Made by a program: the position numbers and the translations under genes
Shown: positions 46,759 through 47,860 of the stretch, one piece after another
Layout: every line of letters starts with the position of its first letter
Numbering within the stretch: the first letter of the stretch is position 1
Assembly: GCA_000437275.1 (NCBI GenBank)
Contig: FR899666.1
Coordinates: 1 to 47,860, forward strand
Reading direction: 5' to 3'
Length of the DNA stretch: 47,860 nt
Origin: Clostridium sp. CAG:411
GTDB lineage: Bacteria > Bacillota > Clostridia > Lachnospirales > Lachnospiraceae
The notes under the pieces: generated by a model
Told to the model about the DNA's origin: nothing
What the model saw: the letters and a program-made list of their open reading frames with translations, nothing else
The model's database searches: none

Positions 46759-46787
46759 TTGACTTTTTTGAAGGGATAGAATATAGT
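46759..46787 (+). promoter_or_regulatory. Promoter of the small gene at 46828
   Basis: TTGACT at 46759-46764 and TATAGT at 46782-46787 are separated by 17 bp, close to consensus. They lie 40 bp upstream of the ATG at 46828, whose ribosome site is the G-rich GGGGGT. Confidence 0.7.
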
Positions 46788-46827
46788 AATGCTAAGAGTT
46801 CATTCATAATTATAGGGGGTGCATACA

Positions 46828-47067
46828 ATGAAACGGGATGAAAAATTTAATTTAATTAATGAATTAAGTGTGGCGGTTACAGATAAAACTGTTTACGATC
46901 ATGAGTTAAAGGATGATCGAGTGGAATATCTGGCAAATACAAAGGCATTGAAAATCAACGGGGCGTTAGACTTAAAGAGAGCGGATGAAGGTAAGGTTCT
47001 AGAGGAAGAATCAGAAGAAGAGATATTTGCAAGAATTTATGCAGAAAGAAAGTCATCGACACATTAA
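46828..47067 (+). CDS. Small acidic protein of unknown function
   Basis: This 79-residue soluble protein has no membrane segment or cysteine and is rich in charged residues. The middle (NTKALKINGALDLKRADEG) looks partly beta, and the end (EEESEEEIFARIYAERK) is an acidic helix. I do not recognise a family. It has its own promoter and terminator and lies 269 bp upstream of an LXG toxin gene, a place where small helper or immunity-like proteins of type VII secretion loci can occur. That link rests on location only. I chose ATG 46828 over the GTG at 46819 from the spacing to GGGGGT at 46815. Confidence 0.6.
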   Translation: MKRDEKFNLINELSVAVTDKTVYDHELKDDRVEYLANTKALKINGALDLKRADEGKVLEEESEEEIFARIYAERKSSTH

Positions 47068-47091
47068 ATATAAAAAGCGAATACATAGAAT

Positions 47092-47142
47092 AAAACAGGG
47101 AAGGTTTTCATTAAAACAAATGGAAACCTTCCCTGTTTGTTA
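47092..47142 (+). terminator. Rho-independent terminator after the small gene
   Basis: AAACAGGGAAGGTTTTCATT pairs with the matching arm ending AACCTTCCCTGTTT at 47125-47138, a long stem with a short A-rich loop, followed by GTTATTAT. It is nearly symmetric and may work on both strands. Confidence 0.85.
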
Positions 47143-47261
47143 TTATAGTGTTATTTATAAAATGTAGCTTGTTGAAAGAAAAAAATATAAGTCTTATCTA
47201 CCACATTGTTTGAAAGAAATAGATTGACTATATGTTATATAGCATTTTTGAAATTTGGTTC

Positions 47262-47290
47262 TTGACATTCTGCTATATACCAGATTAAAC
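47262..47290 (+). promoter_or_regulatory. Possible promoter of the LXG gene
   Basis: A consensus -35 box TTGACA lies at 47262-47267. With a 17-bp spacer the -10 position reads TTAAAC, a poor match, so the promoter would be weak or activator-dependent. The next gene starts 47 bp further on. Confidence 0.35.
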
Positions 47291-47336
47291 TGTGATTAAG
47301 CTGATATATTTTCGAAAAAGATAAACAGGAGAAAAA

Positions 47337-47860
47337 ATGAGTGGAAAGTATAATTATGAAAGTGTCATTATAGACAATAAGGCGATTCTAGAATTTCGAG
47401 AATGTGTGGAAAGAGAGATCCATTTATGTACAAATGCTATGAAAAAAATGGCAACAAAAATGCAGCAATTACAAATGTTGGATGGATTTGAAGGTAAAGC
47501 CGCAGAAAGTATCAAAACTTATTTTTCAGAAGTACATTTGTTTTTACTAGAAGCGATAGCAGAAGCACTTACAGAATTTGAATCTATGTTAAATCAATAT
47601 ACCATGGATATTTTGTGCAATGTGGATTCGTCGCCTTACGCAAGAATTCCGGTATCTGACTTGTTGGGGATGCGGGATCAGGTCAAGTACAAATATTTGG
47701 ACATGGATGAAACCATAGATTCTGTAAATGAATTGATGAATGGAATTAGGGATTTAATACCGATGGAGCCAATTCAAACGGAACGGAACGGAAGGCAGGA
47801 GGGCTGGGTCCCATTGCAATACCAAAAAAGAAGCCGCTTACCTATGACTATAATGATATG
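47337..47860 (+). pseudogene. LXG-type secreted toxin, N-terminal part, frameshifted, cut by window end
   Basis: Translation from ATG 47337, with ACAGGAG upstream, gives an LXG-like N-terminal domain: residues 1-145 are helical, with GFEGKAAESIKTYFSEVH as the family core. LXG domains lead polymorphic toxins out through type VII (Esx/Yuk) secretion, and the toxic part is at the C-terminus, outside this window. After residue 147 the frame reads TERNGRQEGW, then a stretch unlike LXG proteins. The -1-type alternative frame reads GGLGPIAIPKKKPLTYDYND, which looks like genuine coding sequence. The switch falls at an ACGGA triplicate (47778-47792). Removing one unit joins the two. The gene is therefore off in this form, phase-variable, or affected by an assembly error. 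Neither frame meets a stop before the window ends. Confidence 0.65.
47778..47792. repeat. Pentanucleotide tandem repeat (ACGGA)x3 inside the LXG gene
   Basis: Three perfect copies of ACGGA stand in a row in the coding region. Because the unit is five bases, a gain or loss of one copy changes the reading frame. Two copies would keep the upstream LXG frame continuous with the plausible downstream frame; three copies break it. Confidence 0.85.

Noticed and set aside
1..47860. CRISPR arrays, tRNA or rRNA genes and insertion sequences
   Set aside because: No regularly spaced repeats, no cloverleaf-like or rRNA-like sequence, and no transposase motif were found by eye.

Overview
The window is very AT-rich, with Lachnospiraceae-like (anaerobic Clostridia) genes: strong AGGAGG-type ribosome sites, a VanG-type resistance operon, a clostridial 2[4Fe-4S] ferredoxin and an LXG toxin. 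No rRNA or other taxonomic marker is present, so this placement is inference.

Positions 254-36937 hold one co-directional, tightly packed biosynthetic operon of about 36.7 kb. It encodes a hybrid polyketide/nonribosomal peptide assembly line that I cannot match to a known product. It opens with three discrete proteins (ACP, ketosynthase, carrier protein) and an FtsX-like membrane protein. The giant synthases follow: TE-A0-AL-KR-PCP-TR (4337), KS-AT-cMT-ACP (10963), AL-KR-PCP (15311), C-A0-PCP (18995), KS-AT0-ACP-C (21340) and A(nMT)-PCP-Cy-A-PCP-C (25146). A0 and AT0 mark adenylation or acyltransferase domains whose sequence relics are readable but whose catalytic motifs are gone. The operon ends with an ABC ATPase, a second FtsX-type permease and a crotonyl-CoA carboxylase/reductase-like enzyme, then a rho-independent terminator at 37037-37078.

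A plausible but unproven reading is this. The two AL-KR-PCP proteins load alpha-keto acids and reduce them to alpha-hydroxy acids. The KS-AT-cMT-ACP protein adds a methylated, possibly alkylmalonyl-derived, unit. The 21340/25146 pair adds an N-methylated amino acid and a cysteine-derived thiazoline. The TR domain releases the chain reductively as an aldehyde or alcohol. The ATPase/permease pair would export the product or give self-protection.

Positions 37103-39850 (minus strand) carry topoisomerase III and a GlmU-like hexapeptide-repeat protein. A ferredoxin with its own promoter and a large terminator hairpin follows at 40253-40513, beside a duplicated 55-bp element. Positions 40726-46723 hold a VanG-type region: vanR, vanS, vanZ-like, D-Ala-D-Ser ligase and membrane serine racemase vanT. 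The usual vanXY peptidase gene is absent. The window ends with a small protein of unknown function and the start of an LXG-type secreted toxin, whose reading frame is broken by a three-copy ACGGA repeat.
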